Source: Candidatus Azobacteroides sp.
GTDB lineage: Bacteria; Bacteroidota; Bacteroidia; Bacteroidales; WRGA01
Reading direction: 5' to 3'
DNA length: 57,944 nt
NCBI GenBank assembly: GCA_021201815.1
Contig: JAJQEC010000084.1
Coordinates: 9,217-67,160, forward strand
Under the pieces are notes generated by a model, which was not told the DNA's origin, searched no databases, and saw nothing but the letters and a program-made list of their open reading frames with translations. How positions within the stretch are numbered: the stretch's first letter is position 1; the number at the start of each line of letters is the position of its first letter. Shown here in pieces: positions 32,234 to 41,792 of the stretch. Made by a program: the position numbers and the translations under genes.

Positions 32234-33673
32234 ATGAAAAAAATATTTTTACACGCCCTTGCTTTAAGTGCGCTTTCTTTTTTTGCAGGTGCCCTCTATG
32301 CGGATGATACCCCTGACTTTTCGATGATCGGTTTTGCAACGTTAAATGGGGGAACAACCGGCGGTGAAGGAGGAGAAGTTGTAACCGTAACGACTTTTGA
32401 AGAATTAAAAAAATATGCAGAAGATCCAACGACTCCCTATATCATTCAAATACCGGAGGAAATAAATACTGGTATCACGGCTTATATTGAAGAAGGAAGC
32501 GGCAAAATTACCAGTCCGGAAAGTGGGAATACGATTGAAACCACTTATGGTGAAATTATTAAGCTAGGTTCTAACAAAACACTTATCGGAATAGGAGAAA
32601 ACGGATTTCTGAACCGGATCGGCATTAATATCCAGTGTCAAAGCAATATCATAATCCGTAATCTTAAAATTACCCTTCAGGATGTACCTATTGATAAAGC
32701 CGGAGAAAATAAAATTGTCGGTTTCCGGAATGGGGAAGAAGTGTTGTTAGGAGATCCGGATTACATCGGGATTCAGGCAGATGATGACAAATTACCACAA
32801 GCTCAGCGTATATGCCGGAATATCTGGATAGACCATTGTGAACTCTATAATTATCCCCGTGCTACCGAACATAAAGATCGATATGACGGATTAATAGATA
32901 TCAAAAATGATGTACAGTATGTTACCATCTCCTGGTGCCATTTCCATGACCATTCAAAAGCGTGTTTGTTCGGAAAAGGAGATTCCGATAGATATGACCG
33001 GACAACCACCCTTCACCATAATTATTTTGAAAATATAAAAGGCTCACGGTTGCCTTTGCTTCGTCATGGATACCATCATTATTTCAATAACTATCTCTAT
33101 GGTTGTGAAGATGGGCTTCAAGTCCGCATAAATAGCAATGCTTATGTCGAAGGTTGTTATTTCGAAGATACTAAAAAACCGGTATTCGGAAATACTTCAA
33201 GTGGCGGTACGGCAACCCTGGTAGATGTTATTTTCGAAGGTTGCAGCAGATTACCGGAAGGATATGAGAATATAGACGGTGCTAAATCTTCCGTATTAAG
33301 CAGCGGTGAAGCTTTTTCGGAAACTACTTTTTTCCCTGCGGATTTCTATGATTACAGCTCTGTTCTCCACCCTGCCGTTGAAATACGGGAAATTGTAAAA
33401 GAATATACAGGAGTGGGAAAAATTGATTATAGTCCTCCGACCTCAATCCTTGAAGCAAAAAAGGATGACAGGAAGATTACAGCCGGTAATGGACAAATCT
33501 TAGTGAAAGATGCCAGAGGAAGTAAAGTCACTATCTATTCGTTAGAGGGCAGAACGGTTCTTTCAGCACTCATCGAATCGGAAGAACAATCTTTCTCCAT
33601 AGGAGAAAAAGGAATTTACATAGTTGAGCTGGTTGCGGATAATCAGAAAATTTGCAACAAAGTGATTTTATAG
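32234..33673 (+). CDS. Secreted PL1-family pectate lyase with T9SS sorting domain
   Basis: 479 residues: signal peptide (1-22, 'ALYA-DD'), right-handed beta-helix of polysaccharide lyase family 1, and C-terminal T9SS type A domain (last ~70 residues, 'VTIYSLEGRTVLSALI'). PL1 features: 'IWIDHCELYNYP', 'YDGLIDIKNDVQYVTISWCHFHDHSKACL' (in outline; calcium and substrate region) and 'GSRLPLLRHGYHHYFNNYLYG', where the conserved arginine acts as base. The family cleaves polygalacturonate by beta-elimination with Ca2+. The enzyme is exported to the surface. Neighbouring secreted glycosidase genes suggest use of plant cell-wall material, but no SusCD pair is in the window. Confidence 0.9.
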   Translation: MKKIFLHALALSALSFFAGALYADDTPDFSMIGFATLNGGTTGGEGGEVVTVTTFEELKKYAEDPTTPYIIQIPEEINTGITAYIEEGSGKITSPESGNTIETTYGEIIKLGSNKTLIGIGENGFLNRIGINIQCQSNIIIRNLKITLQDVPIDKAGENKIVGFRNGEEVLLGDPDYIGIQADDDKLPQAQRICRNIWIDHCELYNYPRATEHKDRYDGLIDIKNDVQYVTISWCHFHDHSKACLFGKGDSDRYDRTTTLHHNYFENIKGSRLPLLRHGYHHYFNNYLYGCEDGLQVRINSNAYVEGCYFEDTKKPVFGNTSSGGTATLVDVIFEGCSRLPEGYENIDGAKSSVLSSGEAFSETTFFPADFYDYSSVLHPAVEIREIVKEYTGVGKIDYSPPTSILEAKKDDRKITAGNGQILVKDARGSKVTIYSLEGRTVLSALIESEEQSFSIGEKGIYIVELVADNQKICNKVIL

Positions 33674-33709
33674 TGGGAGATTGCTAATTAGGTTATTAAT
33701 TGTAGGGGG

Positions 33710-33746
33710 AAACCGCAATGGAATTTATCTGTTGCGGTTTTTTATT
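33710..33746 (+). terminator. Terminator of the pectate lyase gene
   Basis: AAACCGCAA (33710-33718) / TTGCGGTTT (33732-33740) followed by TTTATTT. Confidence 0.9.
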
Positions 33747-34028
33747 TAGATAGAAAGAATATTGTTTTTAAGAATGAACACTTATTTTCAAACCTTACAT
33801 TAAGAAATAGGAATAAAAAATCACTATCCTTTAAATTTATTGCCTAAGTACCGGTAAGCAATAAATACAAAACCTCTTTCTCTTATCTTTTCCGTTTATC
33901 TATCCTGTATGCATCCATTGAAGGAATGGAATGATAATAACAATTACATTTTATAAAATACTTCCCTTATTAATAAAACACATATCATTAATATACAAAA
34001 AAATATCCCTGTTAATCCTTCATTAAGG

Positions 34029-34056
34029 TTGTGTTAAGCAAGCGCGTTTATATTTG
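34029..34056 (+). promoter_or_regulatory. Promoter of the 743-residue T9SS protein
   Basis: TTG at 34029-34031, 17-nt spacer and TATATTTG at 34049-34056 match the phylum consensus; leader about 100 nt. The rest of the intergenic stretch 33747-34159 has no gene. Confidence 0.6.
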
Positions 34057-34159
34057 TCCTATCAAAACAATGTGGTAACAAAATCATCTGAAAATACAAG
34101 AAAGAAAATAATTTCAGGAAATAAACTTGCTAACTATTTATTATAATCTAATTTATGCC

Positions 34160-36388
34160 ATGAGAAAAACAACCTTACTCTCTTTTATGGTACTATTTAC
34201 CATAAGTTGCTCACACGTATTTTCACAACTGCAGCCCGCCGCAGCCATACCAGCCAACGATTTTCTGAATAGCATCGGTGTCAATACGGCCATTAATTCA
34301 AGAGGAGAAAAATTACCGATCACAATAGAAAGCTGTAAATACCTTGGCGTCCGCTGGATTCGAGCTGGCGTTCCGGACAAAGACGAAGCGCTTAATTATT
34401 GGGTAGGAAATAACATTGATACCTACAAAAAACTTCGTGATGAATTAGGAGTGCGGTTTTCAATCATTCTACCCTCAGAAGGAGATCCTTTCACTTCAGA
34501 AGGAATTCGTTACGAAGCTGGTATTCCCCGGCTCATAAATGGAGCAAAGGAACTAATTGATGCCCTGTCCCCCGATGCCATTATTGCTTTCGAAGGCTGT
34601 AATGAACCCAATAACTGGGGGATTACTTATCAGGGAGAAACAGGAGGAGGCCGTAATGGAACGCAGCACAATTGGGCTGTGCTAGCCAGGTACCACAAAG
34701 ATTTTTATGCTGCGGTAAAAGCCGATCCGGTACTCGGAGTAAACGGATACAACTATCCCGTCTGGAGCTTTACCGACACCGGTGCCTGTCCGAGCCAATG
34801 GAATGTAGGGGTACAATACCTGACAGTACCCATGTATGAAGCAAAAGTACAACAGGAATTTCTGGGAGCTACCTTTGCGGATATAGCCTGTATCCATAAT
34901 TATTTTATCCATCCCTCATGGGGGCCTCATAATAATAACCAGACCTGGGTAGCGGCAGATCCGTCTACGAAAATCAGTTTTAATTCTTTATACGGAAATT
35001 TCGGTCTTACATGGGCTGGAAAACATGCCGGATATGCTGACGAAGAATTAATAAATTTACCAAGAGTTACTACCGAAACAGGAACAACCATTACACAACC
35101 TACTCTTTGGAGTTGGGATGAGTGGAAGTGGACCGATACTCCGGATCCGGATTACCAAGATCCGACAAAAAGAGTTACAGAAGAAGATCAGGCATTACTT
35201 TATTTGACCTGTTATTTATCTCAATTCAAAAGAGGATTCAAATATACTTCCATGTATATTTTAAGAGACAGAAGCGATGAAGGAGGAAATCAAACATTTG
35301 GTTTTTATAGTGTCGGTGACTGGGTCGGTACCGAGGAAGCTGCCTATTCATCCCATCCGCGTTTGTCCGCCCATTATCTTCATAATATGACTACTATCCT
35401 TGCTGATAACCACTCCATTGAATCCCCCGTATCTATTTCCTACGGCATTGACCCTCGTCCGGAAACATTACATGATCTTCTTTTACAGAAAAATGACGGA
35501 ACCATCATGTTAGTCGTTTGGGGTGAAAAATTCGAATACGGTGCCCAACCGGAGCAGGTGACTATTGAATTTGACAAAGCATATCAAACAATCAATATTT
35601 ATAACCCTGCTCAATATGATGAAGGCGATACGGAAAAGGGTACCCGACCGATTTTAACGTTACATAATCAGTCTTCTGTTACTTTGGAAATGCTCAATCA
35701 TCCCTATATTATCGAATTGATCACGGATGAGCAGGAAAACAGACATATGGTTACCGTAGAAAACGGAATTGCCGACCAGATACAGACAGAAGCCGGTAAT
35801 GAAATAACCATAACCGCACATGTCCATCCGGAAGGAAATAACTTCTTAAAATGGGAAAGCGATGACGATATTTCATTTACCGATGTGGATAATGCAACTA
35901 CCACATTTATCATGCCGGCAAAAAACGTTACCGTTAGAGCCACATACGAACCCAATACACATACTATAACAGTAATGGACGGAAGAGCAGATCTGGACGA
36001 AGCTCAAGTCGGAACCATCGTTACCATAACTGCTAATGAAGCACCTGATGGAAAAGAATTCGTACGTTGGGTAAGCAATAATGCAGTATTAAGTGATGCC
36101 GCCAATCTGACTACCACATTTATTATGCCTCCTAAAGATGTGGTAGTAACAGCTACATATCGAAATGCATCTTCCCTTAAAAAAATAGAAGAGGATGTCT
36201 CTCTGGTAGCACAAAAAGGAAGATGTATCATTCATTCTGACCAGAAAAAAGTTGAATATTCAATATATAACCTATATGGGCAAACAATCCGGAAGGGTAT
36301 CGCAACGGGAAAATATGAAATCCCTCTGCAGGCAGGCATTTATATTGTAAAGGTAAATAACATTACAACCAAATTAGTTATTGAATAA
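34160..36388 (+). CDS. Secreted TIM-barrel glycosidase-like protein with InlB-type repeats and T9SS domain
   Basis: 742 residues from ATG 34160 (the upstream in-frame start adds 11 residues before the signal peptide). A signal peptide (about 1-24) leads to a clan-A-like (beta/alpha)8 barrel: likely acid/base E in 'AFEGCNEPNNWG' (near 147-158) and nucleophile E in 'VTTETGTT' (near 318). Two ~70-residue repeats follow ('ITAHVHPEGNNFLKW', 'ITANEAPDGKEFVRW', each ending 'TTFIMP.K.V.V.ATY'), matching the divergent InlB B-repeat type used as spacers or binding modules, then a T9SS type A domain. The glycosidase family is not certain (GH39/GH5-like), and the substrate is unknown. Confidence 0.8.
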   Translation: MRKTTLLSFMVLFTISCSHVFSQLQPAAAIPANDFLNSIGVNTAINSRGEKLPITIESCKYLGVRWIRAGVPDKDEALNYWVGNNIDTYKKLRDELGVRFSIILPSEGDPFTSEGIRYEAGIPRLINGAKELIDALSPDAIIAFEGCNEPNNWGITYQGETGGGRNGTQHNWAVLARYHKDFYAAVKADPVLGVNGYNYPVWSFTDTGACPSQWNVGVQYLTVPMYEAKVQQEFLGATFADIACIHNYFIHPSWGPHNNNQTWVAADPSTKISFNSLYGNFGLTWAGKHAGYADEELINLPRVTTETGTTITQPTLWSWDEWKWTDTPDPDYQDPTKRVTEEDQALLYLTCYLSQFKRGFKYTSMYILRDRSDEGGNQTFGFYSVGDWVGTEEAAYSSHPRLSAHYLHNMTTILADNHSIESPVSISYGIDPRPETLHDLLLQKNDGTIMLVVWGEKFEYGAQPEQVTIEFDKAYQTINIYNPAQYDEGDTEKGTRPILTLHNQSSVTLEMLNHPYIIELITDEQENRHMVTVENGIADQIQTEAGNEITITAHVHPEGNNFLKWESDDDISFTDVDNATTTFIMPAKNVTVRATYEPNTHTITVMDGRADLDEAQVGTIVTITANEAPDGKEFVRWVSNNAVLSDAANLTTTFIMPPKDVVVTATYRNASSLKKIEEDVSLVAQKGRCIIHSDQKKVEYSIYNLYGQTIRKGIATGKYEIPLQAGIYIVKVNNITTKLVIE

Positions 36389-36442
36389 AAAAATTAAAGG
36401 ATAGAAGATAACCGGACATTTTACGGTTAGATGAAAAAGAAG

Positions 36443-36486
36443 GGAGGGTTAATTCTGCAAATGCTAAAGAACAAAGTTAACCCTCC
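36443..36486 (+). terminator. Hairpin after the TIM-barrel gene
   Basis: GGAGGGTTAA (36443-36452) pairs with TTAACCCTCC (36477-36486). T-run is weak, so termination is possible but not certain. Confidence 0.6.
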
Positions 36487-36661
36487 TTAATGATAAAGAT
36501 TTATCCGAATCGATCACATTCAACAAGGCTACCAATATTTTTGAAACTAGACACTCCGAAAAATTCTGCCTATTCTATCAGAGCTTGACAATTTTGTCTT
36601 ATCCCTCTATTTATCTTTAGTGACATGCAAAAGATAAAATACCCGGGGCTTTTGCTGAGGC

Positions 36662-37328
36662 TGACCCAAAAGTCTCTTATGCGTCTTTGGGAATCGGATA
36701 TTTCAAATCAATTTAAGATAGATACCCGAATAAATCCGGGTTAAAATTACTTTTTGCTCAGACTCAGTGGAGTTGAAAAAAGTAGCAAAACCCTTGGAAA
36801 AATATACCGGAAAAAACTTGACTTTTCCTCAAAAAAGCAGTATCTTTATATCCCGGGGACAGACTATAAGATAAATAGAGCCAGGGGTAATAAAAAACCC
36901 CGGTGCCCTTTATCAGCCTCTCCGGGATGTTCTCACCCTACTTCCGCACGGAAAGATTTCATACCCATTCGGGATTTCATCGTTCCACATACGTCAGACG
37001 AACGTTCCACATATGTCAGACGATCGCCCCACATATGTGGAACGCTCGCCCCACATATATGGGACGATAACATTATGCTTTCATTTGTACGACATTGGCC
37101 TTTCATTTGGATGACATTATGCTTTCATTTACATGACTTCGAATTTCCTGTTTCCTGTTTTAAACAGAGTTGTAATTTATTACAAAAAAAAGGGGATTAT
37201 CCGGATTATTCCCGGCACCCTACCGGGACTGACCCAACAGCCTCTTATTTTTTTTTGAGAATAGGATATTTCAAATCAATCTCAGATAGGTATCCGAATA
37301 AATCAGGGTCAAACTTACTTTTTGGTCA
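36662..37328. mobile_element. MITE-like element with imperfect terminal repeats
   Basis: The left end TGACCCAAAAGT (36662-36673) and right end, reverse complement TGACCAAAAAGT (37317-37328), match at 11 of 12 bases. Each end lies in a diverged direct repeat of about 100 bp (36660-36758 and 37229-37328; shared 'ggatatttcaaatcaat' and 'atccgaataaatc'). No transposase gene is inside; the 197-codon ORF across it (36754-37347) is repeat-derived. It is probably a remnant or a non-autonomous element. Confidence 0.5.
36981..37135. repeat. 22-bp tandem repeat array (4 + 3 units)
   Basis: Four units at 36981-37068 share 'cgttccacatatgtcagacgaa'-type sequence with variable ends; three further 22-bp units at 37070-37135 have 'acattatgctttcatttgtacg' type. 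The period is exactly 22 bp in both blocks with a 1-bp offset between them. The third and fourth units contain the palindrome CCACATATGTGG or a variant. Confidence 0.8.
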
Positions 37329-37384
37329 TTCCCTCATGAATCTTTGACCCCATCCGGGGTCATGGCTCAAGTTGAGAACATTGG

Positions 37385-37497
37385 GCAATGTGTCAATGTA
37401 TGAATGTGATAATAAATATGCTACCCGTTGTACGGCTATCTCACCTACAAGCCACGGAGTGGCGCCATATTATGAGCCGTGCTGCCTCAACCCGCGG
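37385..37497. repeat. Dispersed two-hairpin repeat, copy 2
   Basis: Core 37434-37497 with stem GCCAC/GTGGC and a second stem CCGTG/CGCGG (one GU). It lies just outside the MITE-like element and upstream of the gene at 37629. Same family as copies at 1-127 and 44836-44956. Confidence 0.75.
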
Positions 37498-37628
37498 CGC
37501 TCTTTGAAAAATGAAATAAAAACATACCCAATTCTTCACATTATGATAACAACTGTTTCCAACTTTTGCAGTTTGTAAGAAAAGGAGAATAGGCTCCTTA
37601 GGATTTATTCATCTATTATAACTTTTTT

Positions 37629-40256
37629 ATGAAAAAGACGGTACAGTTTTATGTTAAGTATTATTTATTCACATGTGTTTTTATTAACCTCAGCTTATTT
37701 CTCAATTTTCTTCAGGCAACTGAAAACTACTGGATAAAGGAAGATTTTTCAGATCCGAAATGGTTAAGTGAATTAGCAGATAAGTATTCGATAAATGAAG
37801 AGATCGAAACAGCAATGTTTCCGGGTAATATTCTTTTGAAGACTTTCCGTACCGATGCAGAAATAACAGAAGCCAGTTCTTCGTGCCCTGGTGTTTGTTT
37901 ACGTAGCAAAGACGAAGCAGGATATGTGGAATTTACTGTCCCCAATGCAGGAACAGTTACCTTCCATATAAAAGCAAAAAGTTCAGCTGCAAATCGTACG
38001 GCCATTATTAGCCGTGATGGACAGGATATCGGAATGCTGGACGGATTGGATAAAGACCATTGTAAAACATTTTCCGAAATACTGGATACGGACCAGTCCG
38101 TTACCTATCGCATTCGTTCTTTGTCGGAAGGTCCCATTATGATTTCGGAGCTAACCGTAACCGAATTTACGAGTGAAGCAGAAACCAATTATTGGATAAA
38201 AGAAAATTTTTCCAATTCCAAATGGGTGAATGGATTGGATGGAAAATATTCTCTGGACGAAGAAATTAAAACGGAAATGTTTCCGGATAATATTCCTCTG
38301 ACTACCTTTCGTACCGATGCAGAAGTAACAGAAGCCAGTTCTTCGTGCCCTGGTGTTTGTTTACGTAGCAAAGACGAAGCAGGATATGTGGAATTTACTG
38401 TCCCCAATGCAGGAACAGTTACCTTCCATATAAAAGCAAAAAGTTCAGCTGCAAATCGTACGGCCATTATTAGCCGTGATGGACAGGATATCGGAATGCT
38501 GGACGGATTGGATAAAGACCATTGTAAAACATTTTCCGAAATTCTGGATACGGAGGAGCCTGTCACGTACCGCATTCGTTCCTTGTCAGAAGGTCCCATT
38601 ATGATTTCAGAATTAATAGTAAGTAAATTCAAAGAAACGGGCGAAATCCCTCAAAAGCCGGTTATTACTATTTCTTCTTCCTCTACTGCTTATCTTAACG
38701 GCTATTTTTTAAGTGGAGTAATGAATGATAAAGTAGACCCGGCAGCTACCTTAGGAATAGATTTCGATATTACAGGAGAAGATATTGGTTCAATGATCAT
38801 AAAAACAGAAAGCAGTAACCAGGAGGTAGTTTCTAACGAGAATTTAATCTTCGAAAGAACTCAACGTGGAGGAACCCTCAGAATTATTCCGACAAGTGTC
38901 GGTTATACAACCATTACCATTACGCTATCCCAAAATAACCAAACCGGCAGCATGGAATTATATTTTGCTGCTTCTGCCGCTTCATCCGACCCGGATAATA
39001 CCATCTGGCATACCGGTATGTCAGATGCTTCTACGGCAATAGAAATTGATAGGGAGTATATGTTTGTAGGAGACGATGAAACCAATGATATCCGTCTTGT
39101 AAACCGTAATCAATCGGGCTTACCCATTGCATTATTTAATTTTCAGGACCAGTTCAATGCCAGTGAGGAAGCGGACATTGAAGCGTCTGTCCGAGGAATC
39201 CTTTATCCCAACCGTATTTATTGGGCAGGATCCCTCGGGAATTCAAAATCCGGAAACGCAAAGCCTTACCGGAATAGGATTTTTGCAACGGACATAATGG
39301 GAACAGGGGCATCTTCTACTCTTTCTTATGCCAACCATTATGAAAACCTGCGTGAAAAAATCATTGAATGGGGAGACAGTCGGGGATGGGATTTTTCTTC
39401 ATCCGCAAGCGTGGAAAACAAAATGGTTCCCAAACAAATTGATGGATTTAACCTGGAAGGATTGGAAATAGCACCTGATCAGAAAACGGCATTGTTCGGA
39501 TTCCGTGCACCGTTATTACCGGAAGAAGGACAACCTTTACTGAATCAGAACCGGAAACTGGCACTTATTGTTCCCATTGAAAATTTTGAAAAAGCAATGA
39601 ATGATGGAGAAATGGATGCAGCTACTTTCGGAGAACCGATCTTAATGGATCTGGGAGGAAGAAGTATCAGAAGCCTGGAACGCCTTAGCAACGGGAAATA
39701 TATTATTGTTGCAGGAATGTATGATGGCGTATTGAACCCGGCTCTCTTTCTCTGGAATGGAGAAAAAGACGATAAGCCCGAACATCTGGAATGTGAGTTA
39801 TTAACAAAGAAAGAAACTAATCCGGAAGGTGTGCTGGAAATAGAAGTGAATGAAAATGAAATTGTCCTGCAATTGATCAGTGATAACGGATCCTATGATT
39901 TTTATAATGACGGAAAAGAGGCAAAAGCCCTTGTAAGCGGATATAAGAAATTCAGGTCTGATATTGTTTATATTCCTGTGAATAATAGGGGTATTCCGAC
40001 GCATACGGATACTGAGATGCCAGCGAATTTATTTACTGTTTCTCCAAGGGTGAATAACGGGACATTTAGTGTGAAGGGTAAAAAAGCTAACGCCGGAGAT
40101 AGGATCGATATATATACTATTGCGGGTCAGAAACTGGCTACCTATATCTTCTCTGTTGATTCCGGGCAGTACGAAATTCCATTTTCAATTGCACAAAAGG
40201 GAATGTGCTTTGTTAAACTGAATAATGGACGTGCGGAAAAGATAATTATAAAATAG
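37629..40256 (+). CDS. T9SS surface protein with duplicated N-terminal domain and DUF3616-like part
   Basis: 875 residues. Signal peptide (about 1-31), two tandem ~153-residue modules (about 33-185 and 187-339) containing 'SSSCPGVCLRSKDEAGYVEF' with two paired cysteines, a BACON/Ig-like part (about 345-450), a ~330-residue domain resembling DUF3616/esterase-like phytase proteins ('FNLEGLEIAPDQKTALFGFRAPL'), and a T9SS type A domain at the end ('IDIYTIAGQKLATYIF'). A 245-bp piece in the two modules is almost identical at DNA level while the rest differs, a sign of gene conversion (see findings). Likely surface-bound; substrate unknown. Followed by a strong hairpin terminator. Confidence 0.78.
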   Translation: MKKTVQFYVKYYLFTCVFINLSLFLNFLQATENYWIKEDFSDPKWLSELADKYSINEEIETAMFPGNILLKTFRTDAEITEASSSCPGVCLRSKDEAGYVEFTVPNAGTVTFHIKAKSSAANRTAIISRDGQDIGMLDGLDKDHCKTFSEILDTDQSVTYRIRSLSEGPIMISELTVTEFTSEAETNYWIKENFSNSKWVNGLDGKYSLDEEIKTEMFPDNIPLTTFRTDAEVTEASSSCPGVCLRSKDEAGYVEFTVPNAGTVTFHIKAKSSAANRTAIISRDGQDIGMLDGLDKDHCKTFSEILDTEEPVTYRIRSLSEGPIMISELIVSKFKETGEIPQKPVITISSSSTAYLNGYFLSGVMNDKVDPAATLGIDFDITGEDIGSMIIKTESSNQEVVSNENLIFERTQRGGTLRIIPTSVGYTTITITLSQNNQTGSMELYFAASAASSDPDNTIWHTGMSDASTAIEIDREYMFVGDDETNDIRLVNRNQSGLPIALFNFQDQFNASEEADIEASVRGILYPNRIYWAGSLGNSKSGNAKPYRNRIFATDIMGTGASSTLSYANHYENLREKIIEWGDSRGWDFSSSASVENKMVPKQIDGFNLEGLEIAPDQKTALFGFRAPLLPEEGQPLLNQNRKLALIVPIENFEKAMNDGEMDAATFGEPILMDLGGRSIRSLERLSNGKYIIVAGMYDGVLNPALFLWNGEKDDKPEHLECELLTKKETNPEGVLEIEVNENEIVLQLISDNGSYDFYNDGKEAKALVSGYKKFRSDIVYIPVNNRGIPTHTDTEMPANLFTVSPRVNNGTFSVKGKKANAGDRIDIYTIAGQKLATYIFSVDSGQYEIPFSIAQKGMCFVKLNNGRAEKIIIK

Positions 40257-40269
40257 AGCCATATTTCCT

Positions 40270-40317
40270 CATATAGTAACTCCGGTAATGAATTTTTGTT
40301 ACCGGAGTTACTATATG
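40270..40317. terminator. Long perfect hairpin between convergent genes
   Basis: Perfect 19-bp inverted repeat, 40270-40288 with 40299-40317, 10-nt loop; lies between the genes ending at 40256 (+) and 40465 (-) and may serve both. The rest of the 200-bp gap is T-rich. Confidence 0.85.
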
Positions 40318-40464
40318 ATTTTAAGTTCTCCATCATCAGAAGCAGATTCGGAGAATTTTCCTATTCTTCTCTTCCTATCTTTCTGTTTTTACCAGGACAA
40401 CTATTTATTTTTTGTATAATTTATTGCTGGTTTTCCTATATTTTTCTTTTTTTGATTCTGTTTC

Positions 40465-41640
40465 TTAAGAATGTGTAGTCGGGCCATATACTACCAGTTT
40501 TCCATCCGGCCTGATTTCCATCCGGTCAATGAAAACCAGCCGCACACTTCCTGTTTCCTCTGTCCTTCCGTGATAAACGCAATACATCTGTCCGTCAGGT
40601 AGTTCCAGTACCATATTATGTCCCGTACCGGTTACGATTCCTCCATCCAGGGAATTTTTCTGCAGGACCGGATTGTCTTCCGATTTGGTAAATGGGCCGA
40701 GGGGTGAATCGGAAGTGGCATATCCTACGGCATAGTATTGTCCCCCGAAAAAATTAGCAGAATACATCATATAATAGATGTCGTTTTTCTTAAATATAAA
40801 AGAACCTGCTGTTGACCGGCAATTTATTTCTACGGCAGTTACCGAACGGCTTTCCCATTCTGCCTGCTTGTCATCCCTTGATACGGGAGGACGTACCAGC
40901 ACTACCGGTTCTCCGATTATCCCTGAAAAATCAGGTTTCATCTCCACTCCATAAATCCAGCCCTCTTCGATTTCATCATACCACTTCTTTCTACGGACCC
41001 ATTCGGAAATTTCACTTTCTACCGGATGCTTATGGCAGCATCGGGAATAATAGAGATATACTTTCTCATTTTCATCATCAAAGTATACATTTGCATCAAT
41101 AACCGAATACCCGGGGTCAAAAACAGGTCTTGCATACATTTCTTTAAAAGGTCCGGTTGGCTTATTACTTACAGCTACACCAATCCTGAAATTTTCCGCT
41201 TCCTGATTCGGATTTTCTTTCCAGGTAGCACTGAAAAAAAGATAATATGTTCCGTTTCGTTCATATACTTCGGGTGCCACAAAACGGTCTGTTGCCCATG
41301 ATTCAGGAGTGGCTCCTTCATATACCATTCCTTCATCCACCCAGTCTGTCAGGTCGTCTGAGGAATAGGCTCTGAATCCCTGCTCGCCTGATGTTCCGTA
41401 CATATAGAATTTTCCATCGGAAGCATGCAGGATAAAAGGGTCACCAAAAGCAACATCCAATGGATTCGTATGCCTGTCATTTATTATTAAGTCTTCAAGT
41501 TTTTTATTACTACCGCATGAAAAAAAAGTGCATGAAAAAATAACCAGTAAAAAGCAAAAAGTAAAAAATGAGTGTGTATCATCGGTTCTCCCCTGAAACC
41601 TTTTGCATATGAGCGAGTAGGTTTTATTTGTAATATACAT
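40465..41640 (-). CDS. GH43-like lipoprotein lacking the usual general-acid glutamate
   Basis: 391 residues. Lipoprotein signal with C42 in 'CTFFSCGSN' preceded by an unusually long hydrophilic N-terminus (no nearer ATG). The fold is a five-bladed GH43-type propeller: base D67 in 'AFGDPFIL', pKa modulator region D182 in 'SVIDANVYFDD', and repeating '.YYLFFSA'/'YYMMYSAN' blade motifs. At the place of the general-acid glutamate ('EGP' in GH43) the sequence reads 'STAGS' (A278), so the enzyme may be inactive, use another residue, or belong to another clan-F family. Surface or periplasmic lipoprotein. Its neighbour at 41793 is in the same direction. Confidence 0.78.
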   Translation of the reverse strand: MYITNKTYSLICKRFQGRTDDTHSFFTFCFLLVIFSCTFFSCGSNKKLEDLIINDRHTNPLDVAFGDPFILHASDGKFYMYGTSGEQGFRAYSSDDLTDWVDEGMVYEGATPESWATDRFVAPEVYERNGTYYLFFSATWKENPNQEAENFRIGVAVSNKPTGPFKEMYARPVFDPGYSVIDANVYFDDENEKVYLYYSRCCHKHPVESEISEWVRRKKWYDEIEEGWIYGVEMKPDFSGIIGEPVVLVRPPVSRDDKQAEWESRSVTAVEINCRSTAGSFIFKKNDIYYMMYSANFFGGQYYAVGYATSDSPLGPFTKSEDNPVLQKNSLDGGIVTGTGHNMVLELPDGQMYCVYHGRTEETGSVRLVFIDRMEIRPDGKLVVYGPTTHS

Positions 41641-41792
41641 CCCTGTTTATATTAAAATTACTTTATATACCATTTCCAAAGAACGTGCCGCGGAAAAAAA
41701 TACCCTCTTCTTTAATTTTTTAAGAAATATTTTTCAAAAGCTAATGAGGGATTTTATTGGTTATTATTTCCGACCAACAGTCCTTGTTTTAC

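Noticed and set aside
36981..37135. CRISPR array
   Set aside because: Units are directly adjacent with a 22-bp period and no spacers, no cas genes nearby, so it is a plain tandem repeat.
36754..37347. 197-codon ORF over the 22-bp repeat array
   Set aside because: The translation simply follows the tandem repeats, has odd composition (many His/Ser/Arg/Cys) and no start context; best explained as repeat DNA.
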